This document shows, piece after piece, positions 5,248-5,791 of a DNA stretch of 5,791 nt. Under the pieces are notes generated by a model. The model was not told the origin of the DNA. It made no database searches and saw only the letters and a list, made by a program, of their open reading frames with translations. Origin of the DNA: Rubrobacteraceae bacterium (GTDB lineage Bacteria; Actinomycetota; Rubrobacteria; Rubrobacterales; Rubrobacteraceae); NCBI GenBank assembly GCA_013698525.1, contig JACCSM010000294.1:1-5791 (forward strand), given 5' to 3'. Both the position numbers and the translations under genes were made by a program. The first letter of the stretch is position 1, and every line of letters starts with the position of its first letter.

Positions 5248-5791
5248 GCGAGTTAAAGACCCTCGTGGATACGAAGAGCGAAGTCTTCGCGGAGAACGCT
5301 GTCCGTTTCGGAGATCTCACGGAAGAGTTGCGCGAGCACTCGGCAGGGGCCAGGCGAGGTGGGGGGGAGAAGGCACAGAGGAGGCATAAGGAGCGCGGCA
5401 AGCTGCCTGTGCGCGAGAGGATCGAACGCCTCCTCGACCCTGGCACAGCCTTCCTGGAGCTCTCGCCCCTGGCAGCGTTCGGTATGTACGACGGACGTGT
5501 TCCCGCCGCGGGAATAGTCACGGGGGTCGGGCGCGTCTCGGGGCGCGAGGTGATGGTCGTCGCCAACGACGCGACCGTAAAGGGCGGTACGTACTACCCG
5601 ATGACCGTCAAAAAGCAACTGCGGGCGCAGGAGATAGCCGAGCAGAATTACTTGCCGTGCCTCTATCTCGTCGACTCGGGAGGCGCGTTCCTGCCTTTGC
5701 AGGACGAGGTCTTCCCCGACCGGGAGCATTTCGGGCGCATCTTCTACAACCAGGCGCAGATGAGCGCGAAGGGTATACCCCAGGTCGCCGC
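5244..5791 (+). CDS. mccB: Methylcrotonoyl-CoA carboxylase, carboxyltransferase (beta) subunit, N-terminal part
   Basis: The frame is open for 182 codons from the ATG at 5244 to the window edge, about one third of a usual 530-540 residue subunit. This subunit moves CO2 from biotin on the alpha subunit to 3-methylcrotonoyl-CoA, forming 3-methylglutaconyl-CoA in leucine breakdown. Family motifs appear in order: [16 protein letters not shown] (about 40-55), [39 protein letters not shown] (107-119), [12 protein letters not shown] (from about 142) and [17 protein letters not shown]. The GGAFLP and [10 protein letters not shown] signatures separate methylcrotonoyl-type subunits from propionyl- or acetyl-CoA carboxylases, which read SGGARIQEG here; a geranyl-CoA carboxylase cannot be fully excluded. 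Other names for the role are liuB and, in mycobacteria, accD1. It needs a biotin-carrying alpha subunit, expected beyond the right edge. It lies 240 bases after pyc on the same strand. The start is supported by the typical N-terminus, though the ribosome binding site is close. Confidence 0.93.
   Translation, partial: MSELKTLVDTKSEVFAENAVRFGDLTEELREHSAGARRGGGEKAQRRHKERGKLPVRERIERLLDPGTAFLELSPLAAFGMYDGRVPAAGIVTGVGRVSGREVMVVANDATVKGGTYYPMTVKKQLRAQEIAEQNYLPCLYLVDSGGAFLPLQDEVFPDREHFGRIFYNQAQMSAKGIPQVA

Overview
The window looks like chromosomal DNA from a GC-rich Gram-positive bacterium, most likely an actinobacterium. The pyruvate carboxylase reads like actinobacterial Pyc along its whole length, for example KVTPTSKVVGDLAL and GQLSNLRQQA. 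Codon use is GC-rich but keeps a noticeable number of ATA isoleucine codons (at least six in the dehydrogenase gene), as in deep-branching lineages such as Rubrobacteria. That placement is inference from codon habit, not proof.

Layout. (1) Positions 1-197, minus strand: most of a small GlsB/YeaQ/YmgE-type membrane protein that runs off the left edge. (2) Positions 198-364: a divergent, comparatively AT-rich promoter region with a good minus-strand sigma70-like promoter, a weaker plus-strand candidate and a perfect 6-2-6 inverted repeat between them. (3) Positions 365-1552, plus: a complete acyl-CoA dehydrogenase. (4) Positions 1620-5003, plus: a complete single-chain pyruvate carboxylase (biotin carboxylase, carboxyltransferase and biotinyl domains). 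(5) Positions 5004-5243: a 240-bp gap with no convincing gene, holding a small hairpin and a short upstream ORF. (6) Positions 5244 to the right edge, plus: the N-terminal third of the carboxyltransferase subunit of methylcrotonoyl-CoA carboxylase.

The three plus-strand genes form a likely catabolic/anaplerotic group. The dehydrogenase starts oxidation of an acyl-CoA, methylcrotonoyl-CoA carboxylase acts in leucine breakdown to acetoacetate and acetyl-CoA, and pyruvate carboxylase makes oxaloacetate so that acetyl-CoA can enter the TCA cycle. A leucine (liu-type) cluster is plausible downstream, but the partner biotin-carrying subunit and later leucine enzymes are not in view, and the dehydrogenase has the active-site layout of a straight-chain enzyme rather than isovaleryl-CoA dehydrogenase.

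No mobile element, tRNA, rRNA, CRISPR array or novel defence system is visible. The points worth a second look are regulatory: the inverted repeat in the divergent promoter, and short upstream ORFs whose stops overlap the pyc and carboxyltransferase starts.
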